A DNA stretch of 64,000 nucleotides from Amycolatopsis orientalis DSM 40040 = KCTC 9412 (GTDB lineage: Bacteria; Actinomycetota; Actinomycetes; Mycobacteriales; Pseudonocardiaceae), in the NCBI RefSeq assembly GCF_000478275.1, contig NZ_ASJB01000022.1:23176-87175 (forward strand). Direction: 5' to 3'. Below, piece by piece: positions 1-10,132 of the stretch (the first letter of the stretch is position 1; each line of letters starts with the position of its first letter). The notes below the pieces were generated by a model, which saw only the letters and a program-made list of their open reading frames with translations, was not told the DNA's origin and made no database searches. Position numbers and translations under genes: made by a program.

Positions 1-75
1 GTTCCGGGAATCGTGCGGGCGGACCGGATCCGCCACCACCCCCGATCGAGGGGGATCACCGAGGAGGGTGAGCCG

Positions 76-891
76 ATGCGGGTCGACGACGCCCAGCTGC
101 TCGGCGCGGTCTCGAACCTGCGCCGCGACACCGGTCTGCCGGTCGGATTCGCCGGGATCGCGGGTCCCTCGCCGCGGATGAAGCTGACCGCGTTCCTCGG
201 CAACCGCGGCACCGCACTCGACGGCCTGTCCGTCCGCGCGGGCCTCGGCCTCGGCGGCAAGGCGCTCGCCCTGACCCGGCCGGTGGTCGCCAACGGCTAC
301 CACAGCGCGACCACGATCAGTCACGACTACGACGAACCGGTCCGCGACGAGGGCATCCACTCCGTGGTCGCGATCCCGGTCGTGGTGCGCCGCCGGGTCC
401 GCGCCGTGCTGTACGGCGGCCTGCGCGACGAGGCCGTCCTCTCCGACCGCACGATCACCGCCGCGCTGCACGCCGCGCGCGACCTCGAACAGACGATGGC
501 CGTCGAGGACGAGATCGAGAAGCGGCTGGCCCAGGCGCGACCGCTCGCCGAGCATCAGGAGGACGCCGCGCCGCGGGAACGGCTACGCGAGGTCTACGGC
601 GAACTCCGCGCCCTTGCCGGTCAGGTCGCCGACAATACGCTCCGTGCCCGTCTCGACGAGGTCTGCGAGAACCTGACCGGCGCCGCCACCGCGGCGGTCC
701 GCCTCGCGCCGAGGGAACTGGACACCGTCGCGCTCGTGGCTCTCGGCCTGACCAACGCCGAGATCGCCGACCGGCTGGGCCTGACCACCGAAACGGTCAA
801 GAGCTACCTGCGGGACGCGATGCGCAAACTCGACGCGAACTCCCGGTTGCAGGCCGTCACGTACGCGCGGCGGCTCGGCCTGCTCCCCTGA
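76..891 (+). CDS. GAF-LuxR transcriptional regulator
   Basis: The 271-residue protein has an N-terminal GAF-like sensor region (about residues 10-150), a helical linker and a C-terminal LuxR-type helix-turn-helix (about 205-268, with the GLTNAEIADRLGL recognition helix). The ATG at 76 was chosen over an upstream GTG at 13 because GAGGAGGG at 61-68 is well placed. It is expected to be a cytoplasmic DNA-binding regulator; no phosphoacceptor receiver domain is present, so the GAF region probably provides the input. It is convergent with the next gene, with one base between the stop codons. Its ligand and targets cannot be read from the sequence. Confidence 0.85.
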   Translation: MRVDDAQLLGAVSNLRRDTGLPVGFAGIAGPSPRMKLTAFLGNRGTALDGLSVRAGLGLGGKALALTRPVVANGYHSATTISHDYDEPVRDEGIHSVVAIPVVVRRRVRAVLYGGLRDEAVLSDRTITAALHAARDLEQTMAVEDEIEKRLAQARPLAEHQEDAAPRERLREVYGELRALAGQVADNTLRARLDEVCENLTGAATAAVRLAPRELDTVALVALGLTNAEIADRLGLTTETVKSYLRDAMRKLDANSRLQAVTYARRLGLLP

Positions 892-892
892 C

Positions 893-1495
893 TCAAGCAG
901 GCGGCAGCGGCGAGACCGAGACGATGCAGTACTTGTCCTCGCCTTCCCGGCGGACCTCCATCGTCGTGCTGAACTCCGACTCGTAGTTCAGCGTTCCGGA
1001 CATCGTCACCGAGATCAGGTCCGGGCCGGCCGCTCGCGGATCCTTCGCGGTGAGCGACGCGTTCCGGTCCCCCAGGGCCTTCGCCGCGGCACGGACCTTT
1101 TCCTTGGAATCCGCACAGGCCGATTCGGCGGCCTTGTCGGCTTCGTCGCCGAACACCGCGAGCATGAACTTGCCCGCCAGGACCGACCCCCACTCGACGC
1201 TGAGCGGAGTCTTGGTGGCGCTCGACGAAGACGACGGTTTGTCGTCACTCAGCAGGAAACCGGGTGCCACGAAAGCAAGGATCACGAAGACGATCACCAC
1301 GAGCGCGCCTCCGCCGGCGATGAGCCCGATCATCAGGCCGTTGCCCTTCTTCGGCGGCTGCTGCCCCGGGAACTGCGGCCCGCCGTACCCGGGCGGCGGA
1401 TACCCCTGCTGCGGGTATTGCTGCTGCGGATACTGCTGGGGCGGGCCCTGCTGCGGGTAGCCCTGTCCCCATTGGGGTCCCTGCGGATACGACAT
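893..1495 (-). CDS. Membrane-anchored protein with Pro/Gln/Gly-rich cytoplasmic tail
   Basis: The 200-residue protein starts with a low-complexity segment rich in Pro, Gln, Gly and Tyr (residues 1-50, repeated YPQQ units), followed by KKGNG, one hydrophobic helix (about 54-82) and an exported domain of about 115 residues with two cysteines. Type II-like topology is inferred: tail inside, C-terminal domain outside. The layout is common in actinomycete envelope proteins of unknown role. The start has GAAGGA 7 bases upstream. No enzyme motif is visible in the outer domain and I do not recognise its family. Confidence 0.8.
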   Translation of the reverse strand: MSYPQGPQWGQGYPQQGPPQQYPQQQYPQQGYPPPGYGGPQFPGQQPPKKGNGLMIGLIAGGGALVVIVFVILAFVAPGFLLSDDKPSSSSSATKTPLSVEWGSVLAGKFMLAVFGDEADKAAESACADSKEKVRAAAKALGDRNASLTAKDPRAAGPDLISVTMSGTLNYESEFSTTMEVRREGEDKYCIVSVSPLPPA

Positions 1496-1600
1496 CGATG
1501 CTTCCTTCTCCCCAGTCGATCTGTCCGGCGAATCTACCGTCCCCTTCGGACAGTCGGAAACCAGCTCCGCGGGCCTGGTGTCGCGATTAGACTCGAAAGC

Positions 1601-2578
1601 ATGAAACGGCTGGCCGTCGTGGTCTTCAACGGGGCTTCACTCGGCGCGATGTCGTTCGCGTTCGGGGTCTTCGACATGGCCGCGCAGTTCGGAGAACTGC
1701 CCGACCTCGAGATCCGGGTCGTCGGGGGCGAGCGGGGGGCCGCGCTGCGGGGTGGCGGCCTCACCGTCCCGGTCCCCGAGGACCTCGACGCGATCCGTGA
1801 CGCCGATCTGGTGCTGGTCCCGAACTGGCGGTCGCCGGCGGAGAACCCGCCGGAAGCGGCGCTGGCCGCCCTCCGCACGGCGCACGACCGAGGCGCCCGG
1901 GTCGCCGGATTGTGCAGCGGCGCGTTCGTGCTGGCCGCCGCGGGACTGCTCGACGGCCGTCCGGCGACCACACACTGGGCGATGGCGCCGTTGCTCGCCG
2001 CCCGCTTCCCGGCGGTCCGCATCGACGAATCGGTGCTCTACATCGACGACGGTGACATCCTGACCTCCGGCGGTGGCGCCGCCGGGATGGACCTCGGCCT
2101 CCACCTGATCCGCTCGTGGTGCGGCGCGGAGGTGGCGAACCGGCTCGCGAAGGGCATGGTGGTCCCGCCGCACCGGCCCGGCGGGCAGGCGCAGTACATC
2201 GAGTCGCCGATGCCCGAACTCGACGAGGGCGACCCGGTCTCGGAGACGATGGCGTGGGCGCTCACCCGGCTCGACACCGCGCTCCCGGTCGACGAACTGG
2301 CCAGACGGGCGCATATGAGCAGGCGCAACTACGACCGCCGGTTCCGGGAGATCACCGGCGCCGCGCCCGGCACCTGGCTCACCCATCAGCGGGTCATCCG
2401 CGCCCAGCAGCTGCTCGAATCCACCGACCTCCCGGTCGACGAGATCGCCCGGTACTGCGGGTTCTCCTCCTCGGCCGCGCTCCGGCCGCACTTCCGGCGG
2501 CAGGTGGGGGTCACGCCGGTGGCGTACCGGGACACCTTCGGGACCCGGCTGGGTGTCCTCGAACCCATGCTGTCCTGA
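1601..2578 (+). CDS. DJ-1/PfpI-AraC transcriptional regulator (FtrA/GlxA type)
   Basis: The 325-residue protein joins an N-terminal class I glutamine amidotransferase-like (DJ-1/PfpI) domain, residues 1-175 with nucleophile-elbow Cys105 in LCSGAF, to a C-terminal AraC helix-turn-helix pair (about 220-315, ending in GFSSSAALRPHFRRQVGVTP). Proteins of this type (GlxA, FtrA, ArgR of Pseudomonas) are regulators that sense small nitrogenous ligands; catalysis by the DJ-1 domain is not expected. The long upstream extension of the reading frame is rejected because homology begins at MKRLAVVVFNG. It lies upstream of a hydrolase gene on the same strand, which may be a target. Confidence 0.9.
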   Translation: MKRLAVVVFNGASLGAMSFAFGVFDMAAQFGELPDLEIRVVGGERGAALRGGGLTVPVPEDLDAIRDADLVLVPNWRSPAENPPEAALAALRTAHDRGARVAGLCSGAFVLAAAGLLDGRPATTHWAMAPLLAARFPAVRIDESVLYIDDGDILTSGGGAAGMDLGLHLIRSWCGAEVANRLAKGMVVPPHRPGGQAQYIESPMPELDEGDPVSETMAWALTRLDTALPVDELARRAHMSRRNYDRRFREITGAAPGTWLTHQRVIRAQQLLESTDLPVDEIARYCGFSSSAALRPHFRRQVGVTPVAYRDTFGTRLGVLEPMLS

Positions 2579-2659
2579 AACCGGGCTGTCCGGAAACCGA
2601 CGCGCGTTGGCGAAAACACCGCTCACGGTCGGGGCGCCTCCTGGCCCAGGATTCAGTAC

Positions 2660-3649
2660 ATGACCGAAGAGAGCCGTTCCTTCCTCAACCGCCGCTCCAT
2701 GCTCACCCTGGGCGCGGGTGCCGCGGCCGCGCTGGTGGCCTCGGCCGGGACCGCCGAGGCCGGCCGGCCGAACACTCCCGGCGACGCGGAACTCGCCCGT
2801 TCCCTCCCCGGCGGATTCCGCAGTGCGTACGCGCAGGTCAACGGCGTCCGGCTGCACTACGTCGCGGGCGGCCGGGGCGAGCCGCTCATCCTGCTGCCGG
2901 GCTGGCCGGAGACCTGGTGGCAGTACCGGAAGATCATGCCCACCCTGGCCAAGCGCTACCGCGTGATCGCCGTCGACCTGCGGGGCATGGGCGGCTCGGA
3001 GAAGCCCCAGGGCGGGTACGACAAGAAGACGATGGCCCGTGACATCTTCGAACTGGTCCGCGCGCTGGGCTACCGGCAGGCGCATATCGCGGCTCACGAC
3101 ATCGGCGCGATGGTCGCGTTCAGCTTCGCCGCCAACCACCCGGAGGCGACCAAGACCGTCACGCTCATGGACGTCTCCCACCCGGACGAAAGCCTCTACC
3201 AGATCCCGATGCTGGCCCCGCCCGGCCAGCATGTGCACGTCTGGTGGTTCGCCTTCAACCAGGTCGCCACCCTGCCCGAGCAGCTGCTGGCCGGCCGGGC
3301 GCGGTTCCTCGTCGACTGGATGTTCGACCATCTGGTGGCCGATCCGGCCTCCATCGGCGACCGGGACCGGGCGATCTACGCCGCCGCGTACGACCGTCCG
3401 GACGCGATCCGGGCGGGCAACGGCTGGTACCAGGCGTTCGGCCAGGACATCGAGGATCAGAAGGCCTACGGGAAGATCACCGCCCCGATGCTGGGCCTGG
3501 GGTCGGAGTTCAATTACGACTACCTCGCGGCCGTCCTGCCGTCCAAGGCGGTGGACGTCCGGGTGCGCAAGATCGCCGATTCGGGGCACTTCGTGGCCGA
3601 GGAACAGCCGCGGGCGGTCATCGACGAGCTACAGGCCTTCCTCGGCTGA
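2660..3649 (+). CDS. Tat-exported alpha/beta hydrolase (epoxide hydrolase or dehalogenase-like)
   Basis: The 329-residue protein begins with a twin-arginine signal (RR at 11-12, hydrophobic stretch 14-30, probable cleavage after AEA near residue 34). The mature part is an alpha/beta hydrolase: oxyanion region LLPGWPETW (79-87), nucleophile-elbow HDIGA with Asp147 rather than Ser, and GHF near the C-terminus as the catalytic His. An Asp nucleophile is the signature of epoxide hydrolases and haloalkane or haloacetate dehalogenases, so an ester-intermediate hydrolase acting outside the cytoplasm is inferred. The substrate is unknown. Confidence 0.85.
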   Translation: MTEESRSFLNRRSMLTLGAGAAAALVASAGTAEAGRPNTPGDAELARSLPGGFRSAYAQVNGVRLHYVAGGRGEPLILLPGWPETWWQYRKIMPTLAKRYRVIAVDLRGMGGSEKPQGGYDKKTMARDIFELVRALGYRQAHIAAHDIGAMVAFSFAANHPEATKTVTLMDVSHPDESLYQIPMLAPPGQHVHVWWFAFNQVATLPEQLLAGRARFLVDWMFDHLVADPASIGDRDRAIYAAAYDRPDAIRAGNGWYQAFGQDIEDQKAYGKITAPMLGLGSEFNYDYLAAVLPSKAVDVRVRKIADSGHFVAEEQPRAVIDELQAFLG

Positions 3650-3761
3650 GGCTTATACCCCGAATGGATCAATGCCGCCCACCAAACCGCCTGATTCACT
3701 CGGTCAGGTGAAAGACTCGGCCAGGCGTCATTCTCGCGGCGGGGTCCCCTCTTCTCTGGTG

Positions 3762-3805
3762 TGTCGGTACCGGCCGGGCAGCCCCCCGAACGGCCGGTAC
3801 CGACA
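3762..3805. terminator. Perfect 15-bp hairpin between convergent genes
   Basis: Arms TGTCGGTACCGGCCG (3762-3776) and its exact complement (3791-3805) with a 14-base loop lie between the convergent hydrolase (ends 3649) and nitroreductase (ends 3911). No T-tract follows on either strand, so it would act as a bidirectional hairpin-only terminator. Nothing else is seen in 3650-3910. Confidence 0.55.
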
Positions 3806-3910
3806 CGGAAGTACAGCTCGACCGATCCACCAGCGGCCTTGTCAATCCACGCGTCGCGCAGCGCCGGCCCGGCGCGTGGAAAGGCCTGCCGGTCGGTCGC
3901 TCCCCGACCG

Positions 3911-4867
3911 TCAGAGGATCGCCTCGGACCGCCGGACCATCACCTCCTCGACCGGCCTGCGCTCGGTCATCGCCACCGGACGCCCGTAGCCCAGTCGCAG
4001 CACCGCGTGCGGACGGCCGAGATCGGCGAAGATCCGGTCCATCGCCGCCCGCGTCTCCCGCGTCTCGAACGGCCTGCCGACGAACGACGTCGCGAGCCCG
4101 GCCGCCGTCGCGGTCAGCAGCACCCGTTGCAGCACCATCCCCGCCCGCAGGTCCGCGGCGGGTCCGCCGTCCGCGGTCAGTACCGCGCCCAGCACCGGCT
4201 CGCCGCCTTCGGGCTCGGCGGCGGAGAACGATTCCTGCGCGGGGATACCGTGCGGCGACGGCGGCCGGTCCGGCGCCGTGACACCGTCGGGGGTGTTGGC
4301 CGACCGCCGCGTCCACAACGCGACCTCCGCCTGGAACGCGCCGTTGCGCGCCTGCGCGGCTTCGGCCCGGTGCAGGACCCGTGCGACGGCGTCCGCCCGG
4401 TCGCCTCGGCCGAACAGCTCGAGCAGCCCGCCCTCCACCAGCGCGGAAGCCCGCAGTGTCGTCCGCGCCCACACGGGCACCGGCCTGTTCAGGAACGGGC
4501 GGCGGTTCGTGTGACGCCGAAAGACGGCCTCGGCCAGCTTCCGTTCTTCCGCCGAGGAAAACCAGTCGCCGTCGATCCGGAGGTCGGCGAGCAGGTCCGG
4601 CTCCTCCGGTGACGGCAGCACCCGCAGCGAGAGCGTCTTCCCGTTCGACCGCAGGGAAACGATCAGGTTGAACACCGCCGCGCCGCACGCGAGGCGGGCT
4701 TCGCGGGCGTCCGGATCGGCGATGCGGAGCACCCTGGTGCGGTCGAGCCACACCTCGATCCGCTCCCGGTCGACGACGAACCGCCACGGCTGGGTGTTGA
4801 GCGGTGACGGCGCGCGCACGGCGGCCGCCACCGCCTGGTCGACATGGGTCGGCAACGGGATCTGCAT
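3911..4867 (-). CDS. Acg-like nitroreductase-fold protein
   Basis: The 318-residue protein belongs to the nitroreductase superfamily branch of mycobacterial Acg (Rv2032): N-terminal APSPLNTQPWRF, the RRHTNRRPF motif and a C-terminal LRLGYGRPV. Acg proteins are DosR-regulated, bind FMN and are thought to sequester flavin rather than reduce nitro compounds. The ATG at 4867 is preferred over an upstream frame start at 5002 because it has GGAG 6 bases upstream and matches the family start. It diverges from the DUF1876 gene across a promoter region with two DevR-like boxes, so hypoxia or redox control is likely. A second paralogue lies at 7246-8223. Confidence 0.87.
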   Translation of the reverse strand: MQIPLPTHVDQAVAAAVRAPSPLNTQPWRFVVDRERIEVWLDRTRVLRIADPDAREARLACGAAVFNLIVSLRSNGKTLSLRVLPSPEEPDLLADLRIDGDWFSSAEERKLAEAVFRRHTNRRPFLNRPVPVWARTTLRASALVEGGLLELFGRGDRADAVARVLHRAEAAQARNGAFQAEVALWTRRSANTPDGVTAPDRPPSPHGIPAQESFSAAEPEGGEPVLGAVLTADGGPAADLRAGMVLQRVLLTATAAGLATSFVGRPFETRETRAAMDRIFADLGRPHAVLRLGYGRPVAMTERRPVEEVMVRRSEAIL

Positions 4868-4948
4868 CGTGGACTCCGGGAAATGTGGGGTTGACCCACC
4901 TTCTGCCGGGGTACCCGGCGACCGCAGCGGCCGCCGGTCACGAATCCC

Positions 4949-4996
4949 GAGGACTTTCGCCCCCGTTTTTTCGCGGAGCGAGGACTTAGGACCCTG
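4949..4996. promoter_or_regulatory. Tandem DevR/DosR-box-like sites
   Basis: Two related sites, GAGGACTTTCGCCCCC (4949-4964) and GAGGACTTAGGACCCTG (4980-4996), lie 31 bases apart (about three helical turns) in the divergent promoter between the Acg-like gene and the DUF1876 gene. Both resemble the mycobacterial DosR palindrome, whose core reads GGGACTWWAGTCCC. Paired boxes are typical of strongly induced DosR genes. Assignment is by eye. Confidence 0.55.
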
Positions 4997-5046
4997 TGCC
5001 ATCGACGGCGGCGATGGGAGTCTCGATGACCGGAACGGAGCCGACG

Positions 5047-5352
5047 ATGACCGACAACACCGGCAAATGGACCATTGACGTTTCCCTGCAGCACGGGCCG
5101 TACCGGGTGCGCGCGGAGGCGTTGCTCCGGCATCGGGACGGCGGTGAGTTCATCGGCGTCGGGCTGGCGCACGCCGGGCTGAGAGACAGTTCGGTCTCCC
5201 AGGTCGGTGCCTATCTCGCTGTGGCACGCGCGCTTTCGGACCTCACCGCGGAGCTCCTCGAGACCGTCGCCTCCGACGTCGACGCCGAGGTCTCGCGCGC
5301 GGTGGAAGTCACGGAAGTCGACGGGATCCTCGCCGCCCACTCGGCGAACTGA
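5047..5352 (+). CDS. DUF1876 protein, Rv1738-like dormancy protein
   Basis: The 101-residue protein matches the DUF1876 family: an N-terminal WTIDVSL strand, GVGLAHAG, and the SVARALSDL-like helix (here AVARALSDLTAELL). Mycobacterial Rv1738 is one of the most strongly DosR-induced genes and has a fold like ribosome hibernation factors, so a role in stalling translation during oxygen limitation is inferred from the family. The ATG at 5047 has GGAG 6 bases upstream and gives the usual length; an ATG at 5026 with GGGAG is a credible alternative adding seven residues. It converges with the DevS-like kinase gene, four bases apart. Confidence 0.88.
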   Translation: MTDNTGKWTIDVSLQHGPYRVRAEALLRHRDGGEFIGVGLAHAGLRDSSVSQVGAYLAVARALSDLTAELLETVASDVDAEVSRAVEVTEVDGILAAHSAN

Positions 5353-5356
5353 GAGC

Positions 5357-8223
<2,867 letters not shown>

Positions 8224-8236
8224 GCACGGTGATCCG

Positions 8237-8869
8237 TCACTGCCGTCGCAGTTCCGTGGCCAGCACCGCCGCCTGGGTACGCCGCTGCATGCCGAGCTTC
8301 GTGAGCAACCGGGACACGTAGTTCTTGACGGTCTTCTCGGCGAGGAACATCCGTTCGGCGATCTGCCGGTTGGTCAGCCCTTCGCCGATCAGCTCCAGCA
8401 GCGTGCGCTCCTGCTCCGAAAGCCCGGCGAGGGGGCCCTTCCTGACCGAGTCGTCGCGGAACTTCGCCATCAGCGTCGCGGCGGCGCGCGCGTCCAGCAG
8501 CGACCGGCCGAGGCCGACCTCCTTGACCGCGGCCACCAGGTCCATCCCCCGGATGTCCTTGATGACGAACCCGCTCGCGCCCGCCATGATGGCGTCCAGC
8601 ATCGCCTGCTCGTCGGTGTAGGAGGTGAGCATCAGGCATTTCAGCTCGGGGATCCTGGACCTCAGTTCCCGCGCGAGTTCGACGCCGTTGCCGTCCGGCA
8701 GCCGCACGTCGAGGACCGCGACGTCGGGCCGCAGCGCCGGAATCCTCGCCAGCGCCTGGGAAAACGTGGCCGCCTGGCCGACAACGCACAGGCCTTCGTC
8801 CTCCTCGAGCAGGTCCGCGACACCTCGGCGGACCACCTCGTGGTCGTCGACCAGAAACACCCGGAGCAT
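8237..8869 (-). CDS. devR: DevR/DosR-like NarL-family response regulator
   Basis: The 210-residue protein has a receiver (1-120) opening [16 protein letters not shown] with phosphoacceptor Asp54 in [12 protein letters not shown], the same number as in DevR, and KDIRGMDL around the conserved Lys. The C-terminal LuxR helix-turn-helix reads [20 protein letters not shown], nearly the mycobacterial DevR recognition sequence. The start at 8869 has GGAGG 5 bases upstream; the 23-residue upstream extension is rejected. It probably receives phosphate from the DevS-like kinase and binds the GGGAC-type boxes in this island. Unlike mycobacterial devRS, the two genes are separated by a nitroreductase gene. 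Confidence 0.92.
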   Translation of the reverse strand: MLRVFLVDDHEVVRRGVADLLEEDEGLCVVGQAATFSQALARIPALRPDVAVLDVRLPDGNGVELARELRSRIPELKCLMLTSYTDEQAMLDAIMAGASGFVIKDIRGMDLVAAVKEVGLGRSLLDARAAATLMAKFRDDSVRKGPLAGLSEQERTLLELIGEGLTNRQIAERMFLAEKTVKNYVSRLLTKLGMQRRTQAAVLATELRRQ

Positions 8870-8932
8870 TCCGACCTCCACGGTTTCCCTCCTCGGCTCA
8901 GAGCGTACGGTGCACGACCGGTTACTGCGACC

Positions 8933-8947
8933 GGCCAAAGGACCCTG
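8933..8947. promoter_or_regulatory. DevR-box-like site upstream of devR
   Basis: GGCCAAAGGACCCTG lies about 65 bases upstream of the devR start and shares the AGGACCCTG half with the site at 4980-4996. It would allow autoregulation. A second perfect palindrome, GGACCCGGTCC, is at 8978-8988. Both lie in the divergent region between devR and the ANTAR gene. Confidence 0.45.
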
Positions 8948-9056
8948 TTCGGCGCCCGTTCGAGTGCCCTGGCCGCCGGACCCGGTCCATTTGCATCAGG
9001 CGAGTCAGGACGTTGTCTTCTTCCCGGAGCCGGTCCGCCGCTGCGACGATCACCCC

Positions 9057-9362
9057 ATGTCCGAGACCACGCTTTCGCCGGCTCACTCGTCCGGCACCCC
9101 AGACCCGGCAGACGACGTCGTGGCCATGCGCAACCGCGTCCGTTTCTACCGCGCCCGTGCCGAGCAACTCCAGTACGCGCTGGACCACCGGCTGCCCATC
9201 GAACAGGCGAAGGGAATCCTCGCCGAGCGCTACCAGATCGACATCGATTCGGCGTTCGACCTGCTGCGTTCGTTCTGCCGCAACAACAACATGAAGATCC
9301 ACGACGTCGCCAGGACGCTCGTCGAGCAGCCGAGCGAAGGCGAACGACGACTGTCTTGCTGA
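9057..9362 (+). CDS. Stand-alone ANTAR domain protein
   Basis: The 101-residue protein is essentially one ANTAR RNA-binding domain: a coiled lead helix (about 23-45) and LPIEQAKGILAERYQIDIDSAFDLLRSF with the conserved AKGIL and Ala-Phe-Leu-Arg core. ANTAR domains bind paired hexaloop RNA hairpins and prevent termination. With no sensor domain of its own it is probably governed by expression level or by a partner. It diverges from devR and sits just upstream of a lone receiver gene. No strong ribosome site precedes the ATG, so a leaderless or poorly translated start is possible. Confidence 0.85.
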   Translation: MSETTLSPAHSSGTPDPADDVVAMRNRVRFYRARAEQLQYALDHRLPIEQAKGILAERYQIDIDSAFDLLRSFCRNNNMKIHDVARTLVEQPSEGERRLSC

Positions 9363-9433
9363 GGCACGCCAAGCTCGGCGGCGGGCCCGCGACCACCACC
9401 GGCACCGCCGACACCGCGGGCACGGACTGGGTC

Positions 9434-9841
9434 ATGAACCGAACGCCGCCCCCCAGACTTCGGGTGCTCGTAGCGGACGACAATCCGGTCATCGGGGACG
9501 CCCTGCGCGCCCTCCTGGAGACCGAACCCGACATCGAAGTGGTCGCCATCGCGCTCACCGCGGGGGAAGCGGTCGCCCTCGCCGAACTGCTGTCCCCGGA
9601 GGTCGCCGTGCTCGACGTCCGGATCCCGGGTGGCGGCGGCGCGTGGATGGCGAGGGAGATCCGGCGGCGGGTTCCCCATACCCGGCTGATGGCCTTTTCC
9701 GCGCACAGCGACACCCGGTCCATCGCCCAGATGGCCTCGGCCGGTGTCTCCGAATACGTCGTCAAGGGCAGCCCGAACACCGAGATCGTCGCCGCCATCC
9801 GCCGTCTCTGCGTGAACAGCGCCAACGGCACGGAGTACTGA
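9434..9841 (+). CDS. Single-domain response regulator (receiver only)
   Basis: The 135-residue protein is one CheY-like receiver: acidic pair in VADDN, phosphoacceptor Asp in EVAVLDVRIPG, conserved Thr/Ser in MAFSAH and Lys in YVVKG. It lacks an output domain, so it may act as a phosphate shuttle or sink or bind a partner, perhaps the ANTAR protein encoded 71 bases upstream. The start is assigned from the receiver boundary because no clear ribosome site is seen; an earlier in-frame start is possible. Confidence 0.8.
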   Translation: MNRTPPPRLRVLVADDNPVIGDALRALLETEPDIEVVAIALTAGEAVALAELLSPEVAVLDVRIPGGGGAWMAREIRRRVPHTRLMAFSAHSDTRSIAQMASAGVSEYVVKGSPNTEIVAAIRRLCVNSANGTEY

Positions 9842-9924
9842 CTCTCCCCTCGTGAGTGGTAATGAGGGTCAGAACCAAGGGTGTTTTAGGTACCTACCGG
9901 GGGTAGGTTCGTTAGCGGCTGGCC

Positions 9925-9971
9925 GTGAAGGCCCCCTTCCCTCGGCTCAGCCGAGGAAACTCGACCTTCAC
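9925..9971. terminator. Compound hairpin, GTGAAGG family
   Basis: Outer arms GTGAAGG (9925-9931) and CCTTCAC (9965-9971) enclose a perfect stem CCTCGGCT/AGCCGAGG with a one-base centre (9940-9956). The outer arms match those of hairpins at 58968 and 63800. No T-tract follows. Confidence 0.5.
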
Positions 9972-9980
9972 ACCTTCCCC

Positions 9981-10037
9981 AGTACATGATGGCCCCCTTC
10001 CTTGCGCCTAGCGCAAGGAAGGGGGCCATCATGTACT
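9981..10037. terminator. 27-bp perfect hairpin with 3-base loop
   Basis: Arms 9981-10007 and 10011-10037 are exact complements (start AGTACATGATGGCC, loop CTA). It is the most stable stem seen in the window and lies between convergent genes, so it should stop transcription from both sides or mark an inserted palindromic unit. Confidence 0.6.
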
Positions 10038-10132
10038 TCACCGCGAGCAAAGCCGCAGACCTACGAGCAGGTACCCGAGTGAGGGATGGCTAGAACCGTC
10101 ATTACCACTCACGAGACCTTCGCGGGTGGAGC

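Larger units (their letters stand above)
9849..10115. repeat. Nested inverted-repeat element between convergent genes
   Basis: Ends CTCGTGAGTGGTAATGA (from 9849) and the matching TCATTACCACTCACGAG (to 10115) form an outer inverted pair of the TCGTGAGTGG family, here 220 bases apart instead of back-to-back. Inside are two further hairpins (9925-9971 and 9981-10037). The block fills the space between the lone receiver gene and the hybrid kinase gene. It looks like one palindromic element into which other palindromes were inserted. Confidence 0.6.

Noticed and set aside
1637..3589. 650-codon open frame opposite the AraC and hydrolase genes
   Set aside because: The sense strand carries two well-recognised proteins; the antisense product shows only Arg/Gly/Val-rich low complexity.
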